Positions 1 through 13,400 of a DNA stretch of 64,000 nt are shown piece after piece. Under the pieces are notes generated by a model. The model was not told the DNA's origin and did no database searches. It was given only the letters and a program-made list of their open reading frames with translations. Source of the DNA: Diorhabda sublineata (lineage: Eukaryota > Arthropoda > Insecta > Coleoptera > Chrysomelidae); the NCBI RefSeq assembly GCF_026230105.1, contig NC_079475.1:35090086-35154085 (forward strand), read 5' to 3'. Every line of letters starts with the position of its first letter. Within the stretch, counting starts at the first letter, position 1. A program made the position numbers and the translations under genes.

Positions 1-28
<28 letters not shown>
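1..28. repeat. (TA)n microsatellite
   Basis: An uninterrupted TA dinucleotide run opens the window; its left end lies outside. Confidence 0.95.
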
Positions 29-31
<3 letters not shown>

Positions 32-384
32 TCTTTTCTTCCCCTCAATTTGAAAACAAATGGGGTGTTTGTATTTGTTGAGTACAGAGTGTTCTTGATA
101 CTTATGAAATGAAACTTATACTGTTACTAATATTTGTTCAATATTCATAATCAGGAAATGAGGAAACGATAGAGTTAGAAGTCAAAAATAAATAGAGTAG
201 TTTAGGGTTCAGGGTATTAAAAGTACAACCTCGATCTAGATTGGTCGTGTTTCAGTCAGAGGCCTAGTGCTTTTATTTTTAACGATTTGGAAACTTGGTT
301 AAATAACTAACCAGCTTATTTTTGAGCATTTCCAACCCAGAATAAAGCTTTTACTTTTTCAATTTCTACTTCTGCTATTTTTCT
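29..384. other. AT-rich intergenic sequence, nothing recognised
   Basis: No ORF, splice-flanked exon or recognisable element motif was seen here. Confidence 0.5.
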
Positions 385-765
385 AGGCAATTAATTGTGT
401 CGCTCCCCAGATTTGACGTCGTTTCTCCATCAAGGCAGGGCACCAGCAAAGCAAATGCTCTATGTCTCTTCTTCTTCGTTACACTTTACCAATAATTCTT
501 CGTTGTCACTTCATATTTCTGAAGTCTTGTGCCAACAGTACAATGTCCAGTGATTACTCCAATGATATTCTGCTTTGAGTGGTTCGGGAATCTTACTATC
601 TTTATTGCGTTCACTTCAGTTACTTTTGTTTGACCATATATCATGTTTGGCTCTGATTCATGTGTCAATATCATCTTCTATCGGTACACTGTTACTGTCT
701 CCCCCACCGTCCCACTTTTAGCAAGCCTATCTACCCAGCAGAGACTTAATATAGTGAGACGAATG
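385..765 (-). pseudogene. non-LTR retrotransposon C-terminal remnant (RNase H tail and Cys-rich end)
   Basis: Read on the minus strand in shifting frames, the segment gives VDRLAKSGTVGE (the end of an RNase H domain), then GVITGHCTVGTRLQKYEV, then CNEEEET and EHLLCWCPALMEKRR. This order, with a final Cys/His knuckle, is the standard C-terminus of jockey/I/R1-type LINE polyproteins. Several stop codons and frame changes separate the blocks, so it is dead. The clade is not determinable from this piece. Confidence 0.75.
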
Positions 766-2390
766 GTTTAGGATAGAGGATATTAAAGAAAAAATAAATA
801 ATATTTGTAATTGGACCAATTTTTATTTGATCATAAAAATAAAATTAACCTTGTTAACACCACGTTTTGACAAACAGCGTCAAAGGTTGAAAATAATGGA
901 CAACACATACAAATGAACATAAAAAATATACAGGTTTGTCTATTTGTTATAATAAAGATTAACTATGATTTTTGGACAGTAAAAAAGACATAACCTCAAA
1001 TAAAATTGATTTTTTATATAAGTACATCTTAGAAAATGCATAAATTATTGATTTCTGCAAAATTGTTAAAATAATTGATCACAAAACTTTGTGTTTATCC
1101 CACCATCATTAATTTTTTCATTTTAAAATCTATACAATTTCCTAAATTTTTGAAAATAAAAAGATTACTATATAAATTCATTAAATAGACTGTCCCGCAA
1201 AACTAACGCATAATTCAATCTGAAAAATGACCCGTTGCCAGAGGACCATAAGTATGTATATTTCATCATTTTTGAAAAAAATATTTTTTTCTACTCTCTT
1301 TCTGCTTCCATATAGATCTACATAAAGGATTGCAATCAGACTTTATGCAGGTCTAGCTACTACTTTAGCCTTATGCATACATGCTTAAGACAAATTACTT
1401 TCTTACAATGGGTGCATAAGGCTCTACACGTGGTTCTAAAACGTCTATTCACAACCAATTTCGTGCAGGCCTCCAAACCAATGGCACAGGGTATAACACT
1501 TCCTTTATCTACTATAGCTTAATATTTCGAAAATGTTGCGTACCGCTTTGAAAGACGTTGATACACTATGTTTTAGCCGTCATCAGTAATTAAAAGAAAA
1601 CTAATTGCAATTCTAAAGGGAGTAAGGTCGATTTTTTCCTACTTTATTTTGTATCTTAGTTAATTTATGATGTCTAAACTTAACACCTTATGGCGATCCC
1701 GGTCTTCTTTTGTTATTGCTGGTCCGCCAAAATTGTGATAATCTTCTGGCTAAGTAGATTGTTACCCCAAGTCGAAGGCTACTTTAACTGCAAGTCTTCC
1801 TGCACAAGTGCTCTGGAAGCGTCACATAATTTTTACTCTTGGTGCAGTTTGTGGTTATTATAACTTACAAAATTTGAACTCTGTCTCTACCAAAGTACAA
1901 AGTGAACAGACTTCAGAAATGACAGTTTGAATTTCTCGAGGGATTTTGTTAATATTGTAGAAAATAGAAAAATCCACTGGTGTCAGTTTGAAAATAAGCA
2001 TTAATTTTGCGATGCAGAGATGTACATGATATATATAATTTTTTTAATAATATATTTCCAGAACAAAGAAAATATTTTTCTTATAACAGATATATAGTCA
2101 GGGAATACTGAATGAGAATTAACTCAGAATCATCAAGAAAAAGAAAAATCAGAGAAAACCAATCAAAAAAGCTTAAAGTAAAGTGAAATTTCTCAATAAA
2201 TTGTAGGTTAAAAAAAATGATCTAGGTATTAATAGGAAAGAATTTACTGATATTTATGCAAGTTACTTTGATGGCCAATTGAAATATATTATATTATTCA
2301 AAATTCTGTTGAAATAAGTTTCTATAGATTTATGAAATCAAAATTAATATTTGTGATCAAAATTTGAACAGTTCCATAGAAAATTTCAAC
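766..2390. other. AT-rich intergenic sequence
   Basis: No gene was recognised. A short motif at about 1195-1212 (TCCCGCAAAACTAACGC) resembles one at about 6060-6076 and could be the end of a Tc/mariner-type element, but no partner end was found. Confidence 0.4.
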
Positions 2391-2392
2391 TA

Positions 2393-3784
2393 GAGTAAAA
2401 CCTGGTCAAGTGGGATCTGAAGGGATCAAGTATTTTGCATCTTTTAAAAAGGTTTTATCCAATTTGCAGAGTTCCTCATTTATAGAGGTCGAAATTTACT
2501 ATTATTCCATTTATACAAGTGGAAATGGAAAATAAAAATGCCTATGTTTGGTATTACGAATCAAGTGTGGATAAATGAACAATCAGTGTTTATTGTATGA
2601 TGCTATTTGCTGAAACTGGTTAGTTGACATCACAAAATATTTATGTGAAGTTTCTAAAGGCTTCAATAGCCTCACGTTTTAGATTTTTCACCAAAGTCTC
2701 TTCACAATATTTTTCTAGTTCTCCTGTGTCCAAAGAAGAATGTGGAAACGATGTCATCATCATTGCTCTCTTCTAAAATTTCTTTTCTGTAATAAACCTT
2801 GAAATTGTTGATTATATTCTGCTTCATGAGTTGCAATCTACTTTTGATATTGGTGGATGAGTGCAATAAACTCACAGTCTAATTTGAGCAAATTGTAAGT
2901 TATGTCAATAAACATAAAGATTTTTGAAATTTCTAGTTTCGTTTCTTTTCCACTTAGTTATCGTTTTTCGTTTTCTCCCATCTCTACTCTATTCTTTTAA
3001 CTTATGAAGTTTTTTGTGTCAGGACAACATCGTGATGAACCTATTGTAAGAAGGGTCATGTAATATAATAGCCGAAAAGCGCGAATCTGAATGACGTAAG
3101 ATTTCCGGAGAAGTATTATTTTGTTTAAATACTTAAAAGACGTTACGTTAATATTTCCTTTGTTTTAAACTTTATATCGTTACAGTTTTTATTGATATAA
3201 ACTTTTCATCTAACCTACTGACTGTTTCATTCTAAATAATACATTAGACAATACAAACTAAATTAGAACCGTAGATTTATTAACGTTTTGATAGCCCCAA
3301 AGCATATTAATGGATTTTCATTACATTCGTTGTCCATAGAATTGTTTTCACTACAAATATTTTTTATTGCTGTATCGTTTCTTCTATTGAAACTCTCTAA
3401 CCATCCATTACTACCAAAAATATTATAATTATTGGTCTAATTTAAATTTTTTAATCATTGGTCCACGTAATGATATATTTTTCCGTATTTGCTTTAACCT
3501 ACACATAGGGTACTTTGGTATTTTATTTTCCATATACACTTGATCACCTAACTTTCTACAATCAAAATCCAACAGAAGCATACATTTTTCAGGTACTCAT
3601 AAAAGAGTCTTATTGTAGGTTAAAGCCAGAGGACACGCGAAATAAGTCCTATAAATCAAATCTCATTGAATCAAGTTCGAAAAGTCCATTAACCCCTGTT
3701 AATTTAATGAAAAAGTACTGTGACCTCGTTGAAATACTAATAGAGGTTTCTCTTATCCAGGTCCTAGTTAGCCAGGTTTTACTG
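2393..3784 (-). mobile_element. pogo/Tigger-like DNA transposon remnant
   Basis: The ends form terminal inverted repeats: GAGTAAAACCTGG at 2393-2405 and its reverse complement CCAGGTTTTACTG at 3772-3784. The inner flank of the right end also carries the steps typical of pogo/Tigger termini. A TA dinucleotide precedes the left end, but the right flank is TG, so the target duplication is no longer perfect. Minus-strand reading of about 2640-2890 gives transposase-like pieces (for example HPPISKVDCNS) broken by stops. The 1.39-kb length implies internal deletion. Confidence 0.5.
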
Positions 3785-6700
3785 TGTCAGAATATTTAGA
3801 GAAAATATATTGATATAGGTATTTACTAAATAAAATATTGCTTTAACGTTTTATGAATTACAAGTTTAATATGTGATATTTTTTTGAAATACTGAATGTC
3901 ACAATCAGAAAAACCAGTCAAATTGTTTACTACTTTATTGGTAGTTACTTGAAAGACAAATTTCAATGATTTTTGTCTACTTTGAAATTGAAGAAAATTG
4001 TCTAAATAAATCTCATTGTGTCTGGTATAAACATAATATTCGTAAATTTAAAAATAAATATATATTAAATAAAAAAAAATAATAATAAATAAATAGTAAA
4101 AAAGAATCAATTTTGCAACAATGTTTTAAAACAATTGTTCATTGTCTGATATCATATCGGCAACTTTGATTGAGACATTCCGCAATTACAAACGCATAAA
4201 GTTCTCCTAAAAGAAAACTCTAGTTATTAAAAAGTCATTTAACAAAAATCTTTGTGTACATTATTGTCTTGACGTTGCACTACAGAGAAGCAAAGAATTT
4301 ACAGTTACAGAATTACACCAAACAGTTAATTTGAGTGTAGTTTAGAGTTTTCATTTAAAAGAATTTTTGCACCGTGTATAAATATACTCGCCTAAAGGGT
4401 ACATCCTAATATTTACAAATCAAAAATATTTACACGCTTCCTAGTTATTTTGTATTAAAAAAATATTCAACTGTCAATATTTTAACAAATCTTTCTTAAG
4501 GAATTAAATTTTTTTATATCATACCAACATTATATAAAATGAAATTTCAAACTTAAAATACTTTGAAATTTGTTAAGGACAACAGTGGTAGTTGAAACCT
4601 GGAAGTACCAGATATATTAAATAACCTTAATTATTAATGGGGTAGAAAAATAAAAAAATAAAATAAAAAATATTATAGATATTTGGTCACGGTCTGTTCA
4701 AACGGCTTCTGAAAGTATTCATAAAAGATCATAAAACTATATTTTAGGTTACAATTGTTTATTCCGATGTCAAATATTACCAAAATATCAAAAAATTTCT
4801 CTTTCGGCAACGTATATTAAAATATGAGGTCGTTAAAATATCTATATCGAAAGAAACATTTTATACAGGGTGCGGTACCATCATTTTTTTCAGTTATTTC
4901 AGTTATCATTCATTACCTCAATTATGGGCGATTTGGAGTAGCAGCAGCTCTTTGAAATTACGAACCGCCCAAGAAATTACTGAGCTGACTTGATTTACAA
5001 AAACTAGGCAAAACAAAAATTACAGTATTTGCCTACCTGCTCCCGCACCATATATGACCCACTTTATCTAAATCAAATAAGCTGGTTGAAATAAAGTTAG
5101 CATAACTATTATTCAATAGTTGTTATTATAAACTAAAATTTTGATTGAACTGAAGAAAATTAAAGCGATGTATCATTTAAATACGTTACATGGTACAGAT
5201 CACATTTATTTGAAATGAATGAGCGATATTAAAAATCTACTAAAAATCAAAAAAGTAGAGCATACATTTTAATGAGTCTATCTATGTATGTTTGGGTTTC
5301 TATCACTACTGTTATTTGCTGGATGTTGGCATAAGATTTTAATCTTTGGTACTGATCATTGATCAACATAATTTCATCACTTCTTAAAAAGTATTTTTCT
5401 TAGTAGTAGCCATTTAAACAGTGCATGAGGAAATATATATTTCAGTACATGGTATTAATTATTTGTACAATCATCTATTTATACAATTTTTAGATATTTA
5501 TATACATTCATATTAATGAATTGTAAGCTAACATTGGCTGCACAACCCGTTGTTATATCAATTGCAGGTCAGTTATTCATTTGTAAGGCCTCAATTACAT
5601 TGTTAATCAAAATAATATGAAAAATGTTCAAATGGAACTTTGTGTTTATTTGAATTATGATATAAAATTATAATCTTAGCTTGTGTGATACAATTAGGTG
5701 AAAACTAAAAAAAGAGCCAGATGGAACATGTCTTCAACAAATCTGATGGATGATTCTGTGTAACAATTAACTGTCCGCCGTCAACTAATACTTCTATATT
5801 GGTAACAACATTGCATTGTTAGTTGTTTTATTGCATATAACAAATCATTTCACTCAAGATCTGTATCAGGTTAAACCCATAGCACTGAAATAGTTTTGTA
5901 AGAAAATTCCAAGAAATTTAGGAACCTATTTATATGACACAAGATGACTGAGTTAAAGGCATTCTAAAAAATAATTTTCACACAATATAACCTTATCATG
6001 AAATATTATCTTTTTGAGTTGTAGACATGTTTATATGACACCAGATGAATATTGAGTATCCCAAAACTAACGCAAGATTTAAATTTAGAGCGATTTATGT
6101 AGTGAAGTGTTATGCTAAAGATTAATTAACCATATATTATACTGCAGTAATGTAAAAAATCAAGAATGTAGAAAATGTATCAGTTTTCATTAACCGCCTC
6201 TGTAATTGTATTATTTGTATTTTTATTGAACTGATTGGTCAGTGTTAATTGATTTCATCCAATCAAACACATTTTTTTATATAAGGAATCCACAATATGT
6301 GGAGTTTAGGAAGAAAGCCACAGATTCGTTTGTAATATTTATATATGTGGTATTTTTTCTTTTCTCTCATCAAACTTAATACAAAATAAATCGTAAGATT
6401 TATATAAATCCGACTTACTTATCTATCAAAGTAAATCAAAAGTAGTGGTAAAAAGTATAAAATTATACAGTAGTTATCAAAAGTGGTGAAAAAAAAAAAA
6501 TAAATAAAAAGGCTATTCGTTTTTATGTAGATCAAAAGTATTGGGAAAATCTATAAGGTCCTGGTAAAGGTCAGAAGTAAAAAGTTCCCTTGTCAAAAAT
6601 ATATAGAATTGACAATGTACCCCCGAGGAAATCAGTTATCCATCCTGGAGAATCAAAAAGGATTAATTCAATCAATCAATTTTTCAATAATTACAAACTA

Positions 6701-7025
6701 TGTACATTAATTTTTTAAAATGATAAATTATATAATCTATATACAGACATTCATAATAAAAAGAATAAAAAAAGATCAACACCATCAATTTGAGCTCACT
6801 TCCTTTACATCAATGTAAAATATTCTTAAAATACCAAATATTTGTATCTTTGGCCTCACTATTGATGGTAACCGTTGAGTGTATAAATGAATCAAGTTCA
6901 CTGATAGACATTGTAACAGCAAATGTCATCAAATTAACAATTAATAGTCAAGGAGTACTTCCAAATTCCTACAAGCTCACATTATACATCTAATAGGCAC
7001 TTTAAAACATTGTCACTGGATGCAA
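3785..7025. other. AT-rich sequence downstream of the minus-strand gene
   Basis: No coding sequence was recognised. The part next to 7026 should contain the 3' UTR of the minus-strand gene. A TTTATT (AATAAA on the minus strand) lies near 6222 but is not a decisive polyadenylation signal. At 4863-4880 the ATACAGGGTGCGG motif resembles ends seen near 35811 and 56289. Confidence 0.4.
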
Positions 7026-7478
7026 TCATGACTTGCTACTGTTGTTTTTGGTGATGAGTAACACAGGACTAGAAGGCCGTGAAGTTTTCCTAGGTACAGT
7101 TTGTGGTATGACTGTTAAAGATTTCGGTATCCGAGGCAACAGGAGGGATGTCGTCTTTTCGTTCAATTTGGATTCAAGTTTTTCTACTTGTTTATCCAAT
7201 TTTTCTAGGATGTTTTCTCCTTCCGGTACTCCTTCGGGCATCGAAGGCTGGTTGACCGCCTCTGATTTAGAAGCGGAGCTGAACGGAGTCGTTTTTGAAA
7301 TAACCAAACCTTTTTTCGGAATAATTGATTTAAGAACTGAGTTATGCGTTACGAGAATTGGTTTGGGATTCTGGGCTTCCTGTAGGCGTTTCTGTTTCAA
7401 TTCGAAACTTCTCTTTATAGCACACATTTTCTTGTAATCTTCAAGCGTTATATGATACGGTTTTCCGCCGGAAATTAC
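7026..7478 (-). CDS. exon 11, terminal coding exon of the Cys-rich gene
   Basis: Residues 1604-1753 and stop. Begins VISGGKPYHITLEDYKKMC and ends TKNNSSKS. Contains a charged, heptad-like stretch (ILEKLDKQVEKLESKLNEK) that could form a short coiled coil, followed by a Pro/Ser/Thr-rich tail. The plus-strand ORF covering it is a shadow. Confidence 0.9.
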   Translation of the reverse strand, partial: VISGGKPYHITLEDYKKMCAIKRSFELKQKRLQEAQNPKPILVTHNSVLKSIIPKKGLVISKTTPFSSASKSEAVNQPSMPEGVPEGENILEKLDKQVEKLESKLNEKTTSLLLPRIPKSLTVIPQTVPRKTSRPSSPVLLITKNNSSKS

Positions 7479-10400
7479 CTACAAAATCAAAAACAGAATT
7501 TTATTTGGATATGAGAAAGAATATATTCAACAGGCAAGCTTGCGAAGTCCTCAGAGTCAAAATGATTTATATTGTTTAAACAATATCTAAAAATTTCTTA
7601 GAAATATTCAATTTCTTCAGTTCAGTCATGAAAATGATTATTTTTCTCAATTTAAAATAAAAAACAAGTGCCAAAAAGGCATTTTAACAATAATGTTTGC
7701 ACATATGCCTCTACGATAGCTCCTCCATGCACCAGCGGCACTTCGGATCATCCTAATGCATATTTTGTCTGGTTAAAAATCCGGTCACTAGTCGGATTTG
7801 GCGTCTATTTAATTGGAGCAGTTGTTTGGTAAGAGAATCAGAGGGTCCATTTATGCGTGCCTTCACTTGTCTCATACTATGTGTCTCTATCTATCTCTGC
7901 CGAATCCGTCTAGCAAGCAGACCGTTGATAGACGCGATAGCAACACCAAGAATGAATTCTGGGCCCATTGGTGAGTTCGTCGATTCCAGTCTGTCGAGTG
8001 AGTCTGCTTCGTCGTTGCCCTTGCAGCTATTGCTCACCAGAATTTGTAGAACACCCTTACGACCGTTATGACTGCGTCCAGATTTTTGCATGGCCAGTTA
8101 GTTATATTATAGGAAAATGTGTTTTGAAAAGTTTTTTGTGTTATAACACTATAAGCACCATAGAAATGTTAATATTGAGTGTACAACTCTTTTCCGAATG
8201 TATAAGGAGTTTTCAAGTAAACTCGATGATATAAATCATCCATTTCTTCTTGGAAAATTATTGGATGAATTTTTTCAAAAATTGAATTTCTTGTATTTAC
8301 TTTCTAAATGGTACTTTTTCCAAATGTAGTGTTAAATTATTTTTTTTGCTTGCTTGCAAAGAGCTAGATTGTGGTACTAGGTACATCTCTTGATGTTAAC
8401 ATAAGTTCTCCGTTTATTTTTGATTGTGTTATCAATTTCATCTGGTTTCGATTTTGACGGTATTACGGATGGAAAATTTCTTCTCTATTTTCCAAAACAA
8501 AATAAAATGGATATTTTGACTTCTGACCAATAATGTTCAGTTTTGATACTCTATATACCATAGTTGCCAAAAATTTAATAGTTTCTTTACTGTTAAAAGG
8601 TGGATCATTGTAAGATTGGATCATTTTTGGTGAACCAAGCATACTAAATATGTTTTGAAGTCAATGAACTATCATTGGATTTTTCCACAATTATGAATGC
8701 ATTATTTTTGCTTGGAGAATGTCACATGAAGTGTTCTACTAAGCATTGTTGACGTAATTGGATTTATTTGGTTGAATGATGAGGTCACTGAGGTTTTGAA
8801 GAATTCAAATCCTTTTTTGGCACATAAATTAAAAATATTTCCACAACTGATAAACTTTTTCTAATAACTTTCCATAAATTCCCTTTACCTCATTGTTTTA
8901 CAAAAATAACTTATTATTTTCAATATTTTAGATGATTATATGAAATTATAAACTCTTTCAACGAATAGGGTAAAAACAAAATTTTTTTCTACATTTATAT
9001 CACACAAATAATTTCGTCCCTCCTCTAAAAGTTTCCGATTATAAATAACAGAAAATTAAAAACTTTTCAAAATTAAAACTGCACTTCCGAGAAAACTTTA
9101 TCGATGCGATTAAATAATGAAATGTAGAATAAAAAGACAAATCAAGATTAATACATAGCTATTTGAACTCCACATTGACAAATTTTCTATACAATAAACA
9201 AATACAGTATTTACCTGTACTAATCCAGTCTTTCTTTCAGTTTTTTTAGTGGTATCGATTGGAATCAAATTTGGTCTCCAATTTTTAGTGATAGGAAATT
9301 TGATCTTTTGATGTTGAGGCACTTTTACTAATGGAGCTATCGGTCTAACTGTACCGGGATGTAACGAAATTAAACCTGGAGGCGTTCCCATTTTCGGCCT
9401 GATAGGTTGAAAATTAGCTGTGCTCGGAAGTAAAGGTGGACTATTTAGTTGAGATATCGTAAGAGGTGCACTCCTAGTCACATTGATAGGAATACTGGTG
9501 ACGGACATAGCAGTACTTCCAATAGGTTTGGAAGTTGTGGTATTTGTTGGATTTATTGATGAATAGATAGGTGTAGAATTATTCACTGCTGAAAATACAG
9601 TTTAGTTAGATTACTGTGTACATTTGATGTTAAAAATAGTCAGACAAATATAAAACATTAAACGGGGGTTCCACATAGTACAATACATTTTTTTCCAATA
9701 TAAAACAAGAGTAAAGTAACAATATATAATAATATGATTCAAATTCTCACAAATCTGGTTATTTTCAAAGAGCCATCACACAAATATTATTTTTTAAATA
9801 TATTGCGGCTTTCTAGATCTTATTTGGAATATAGATGAAGATTCTATACACTAAAATTTCTTTTGACTAACCTGAATTCATGATGCCACTAGTGACGGTC
9901 TTATTTGATGATAATTTATTAAAGGGAATCATACTCAGCGGTTGTATATTCCCAGCACTTGTGGGTATGTTATCGTATGCTCTTAATCTATTATGTACAG
10001 ATTCACTATAATTTATCGAATGATGACTAGCGTTAGGCGATAATACCAGATCACCATTTCTGTAACAAAAAAATATTTATATTTATTGTTCAATTAGTAG
10101 TCTCAATATGATAATTGTCAAGTTATAATGATAACTGTTCAGAGAAAAATTTAAAAAGTAACCTTATAATGATGATATCCGTTTAGTAAAATATTTAATG
10201 AGTACCCTCAAAATAGAAACTATCAAAGTTAAATTTGATTTGTCATTAACATCATTATAAGGAATCTTATTATTCCATATGTTCCCAGCATAACAAACTC
10301 TGAAAAATAGTTACATATGTTGCCTCTGTGGTTCAAATTAGTAGCCTGCAGGTCAAAATAGTCACTTTACACAAAATATACTTTGGAATTTAGTTTTTTC

Positions 10401-13400
10401 TATTGAATCATTTTTTCCCTACTTTTCTTAATCATCTTGTAAGAGCCAAGTTAACTGATTAGAAACCATTTAAGGTTATTCATTTGTTTTTAAATCAGTT
10501 AACTATATAACTCCGCCATACTTTGAGTACAGTTTGATGATTACAATCAATCATAAATCAGTTATATGATTAATCAAACATATATTTTGAACCTCGAGGA
10601 TCTTTAGAAAAATAATCACATTTACAAAATGTTCAGTTAATGATAATTTATATTTGATTCATACTTCTAATTGTTTTCAATCTATTTTCTAAATATTGTG
10701 ATATTTATCTTATGTAAAAAGCTTCGCGATTATTACTAAATACTTTTAATATGAAGTATTTTTTGTTTTTAGTATCTAACAAACTGCAACTGAAACTTAT
10801 TTTTTATTTAGTGTATGACAATGGATGTTTGTTTTGTCCACGTGTTTGAGTAGTATAAGCTGACCCAGAAGATATTGAGGATGATTCACGTTCGGGTCGT
10901 CCTGCCACGTCAAAAACGGATGAATATATCGAAAAATCGGTAATCTTGTTCGATCTGACTGTCGGTTAAGTATTCGAAGAAATTAGAAAATGTGTTTAAA
11001 ACTTACCTAAAATACTTTTCTAATAAGATAAGGTGCCTCAAGAAGCTGCTTTGATTTCCATAAGGTTTTTGCAATTCTTGCCACAGTCTTTTCGTTTCTT
11101 CATCATACTGTATAACGCTAGTGCATTTTTCCCATCCTTCCGGTGTTTTTTCTTTAATATTCGCGAAATCTATGTTGCCATTTAGGGAAATGTATTCTTC
11201 ACCAGGAAGCAGTTGTCGAACTGATAGTGCTTGATTTATTCCAATTCTATTCATAGCTTCATTTGATCGCGGTTTGTCGGTTTTTACGATTTTAACAATT
11301 TCTACTCCTTCCCTCTGCTACGATTGAAATTATAAAAAAATTACAAACTGAAAATAAAAAAGAAAAGTTGTATTACCATTTCCGTTAATTTCTTAAATAT
11401 ATTAGGTTGTTTAGTATCTTTTTTCGATTCTCCATCACTTCCCTCTTCCATCGCAATTGCGGGTATTAGAGTATTATAATCGACCCCGTTATATTCGTCA
11501 CTAGGTGACTCTGACCTCGATTGTGGTTGACTGTTTGTATCTGTGGAAGGAACTCTTTCCTCTCTATTTTTCGGCTCATCTAAACCATCGTCATTGAAGT
11601 CCATAGCAGCAGGATTTTTGAACAGTTTTTTCTTTTTTTTCAAATTTTCTATCCGTTCTGCTCTGCTAGGAACTGCAATAGGTTCCTCTGCAGCGGATTC
11701 GTCCATCGGCACTATATCATTAAAATGAAGAAGTCTGCAAAAAAAACGAATGTTTTTATTTCATATTTCTAGTTTTCTAAAATACCTACCGCTTCTTGTA
11801 TTCAACAAAGAATTTAACGCTCGTTTCTAGTCTGTCTGTAGGATCTTTCAGTATAATAGAAGCGAAACATTTACATAATTTACAAACAACTGGTTTGTCA
11901 CTTAGTTTCAAAGGTATTCCATTCGAAGCTAAGGCATTATTCAGTTCAGTTGTCTCAGGACCTAAATAATGAATATGGTTTCTAGCCAGTCTTCTTTTGC
12001 ACATAGCACAGATCATAAGATGTTCCAGTGCGGCATAATGTTCCTCACATATTGGGATTGAGTGCAAGCCTGGGTTGTCCAAGTCGAGATTTATCTATAA
12101 AAGAAGATTAAATTAATAAAAGTCGTTAAAAGAAAAGAAATTATTTCTAAATATCATTATATTACTTACTACTTGACAGATACTCTTCCTCATTTTTATA
12201 ATCCATTTTCTTCTAAGTATATTTGAAGCTTCTTTGGAACAACCTAATACGTGGCAGTGATTCTGTCTTGGACCAGGAGCTACCAAAGAGTTTCGCTTCA
12301 ATGATTTGTTCATATATGAAGGTGTATTTGATTTACGGTCAACATGTCTGTAACAGGCGTCACATAAACAAGAATTTCGTGTCAAATGTTTTTCAGCTGA
12401 AATTAAAAAAAAAACAGGTGTTAATAAATATGATTATAATTATTTTTTTTAATTACTACACATTTCACCTAATTTGTAGGTACAATACAAGAAATTTCTT
12501 TAAAATGGGAGTTGTTATAATAAAACATGAAAAGTTATGAAAAATAGATAGAAAAGGTAATCAAAAGTAAGTATAAATAAAACCATAAAAACTTGTGAAG
12601 AGGATATAATGATACTGGAAATAATGAAAAAAAGGCAAATAACAGTAATATAATACAATAATAGAAGATAAAAAAACAGTTGCTCCAATTACAAACTGAT
12701 AGGAAGAGGAAACAAAGTCCCGCTCGGACGCCTCAGAAGGCATACAAATAAGACAAGAAGAATATCTATTATCCAGACTAATTGATGTATGTCAGTGTCC
12801 GGATAACTGATTTGGAATCGATTTCAGTCTTATTCTCACTGTAATATGAATAATAGGGTTTTTAAACAGAAAACAGCAAACAGATTTTACAGAACACCTT
12901 TAGTTATGAAAATTACAGCACTGTACGTTTAAGGATGCTGACAAAAGAAATCAAATCACTTTTCGTTTGTTTAAGACTACTACAAACACGTTTTTTTGTA
13001 GCTAAATCTATTTAAGGACAAAAGTTGAAATGGTGTCATTCTAACTTGACGTTTTAGCCATTTCATAGCTTTTTCCAAACAAGTAGACACCTCATCGTGG
13101 GTTGAAACAACTATTTCAGTGTTTTCTCCATCCTCCTCTTCCTCTCCTACTTCTTGATTATTGTTCTTTATCTGCTGCACAATTTTTTCACTTTTTTGAT
13201 TTTTATATACAACAGGGAGCTTGCTTATACCCTTGAAACATCTACACTGCTTTGCTTTCCATATAATAAGCATCTGCAGCCTGTGATCGCCAGTAAAGTT
13301 AGAGCAAACCATGGCTGTAACGCGGACTTTGCTGGCTTTGTACCCAGGCACTGAGTTTTCGTTTTGGAAACAAGGAACTTGGTTGGCAGCTTTTCCCAGT

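Noticed and set aside
7033..7437. 134-residue plus-strand ORF
   Set aside because: Shadow of terminal exon 11, whose splice phase and composition are consistent with real coding on the minus strand.
12561..12743. 60-residue minus-strand hydrophobic ORF
   Set aside because: Lies in AT-rich intron 4 and is aromatic-rich by base composition only.
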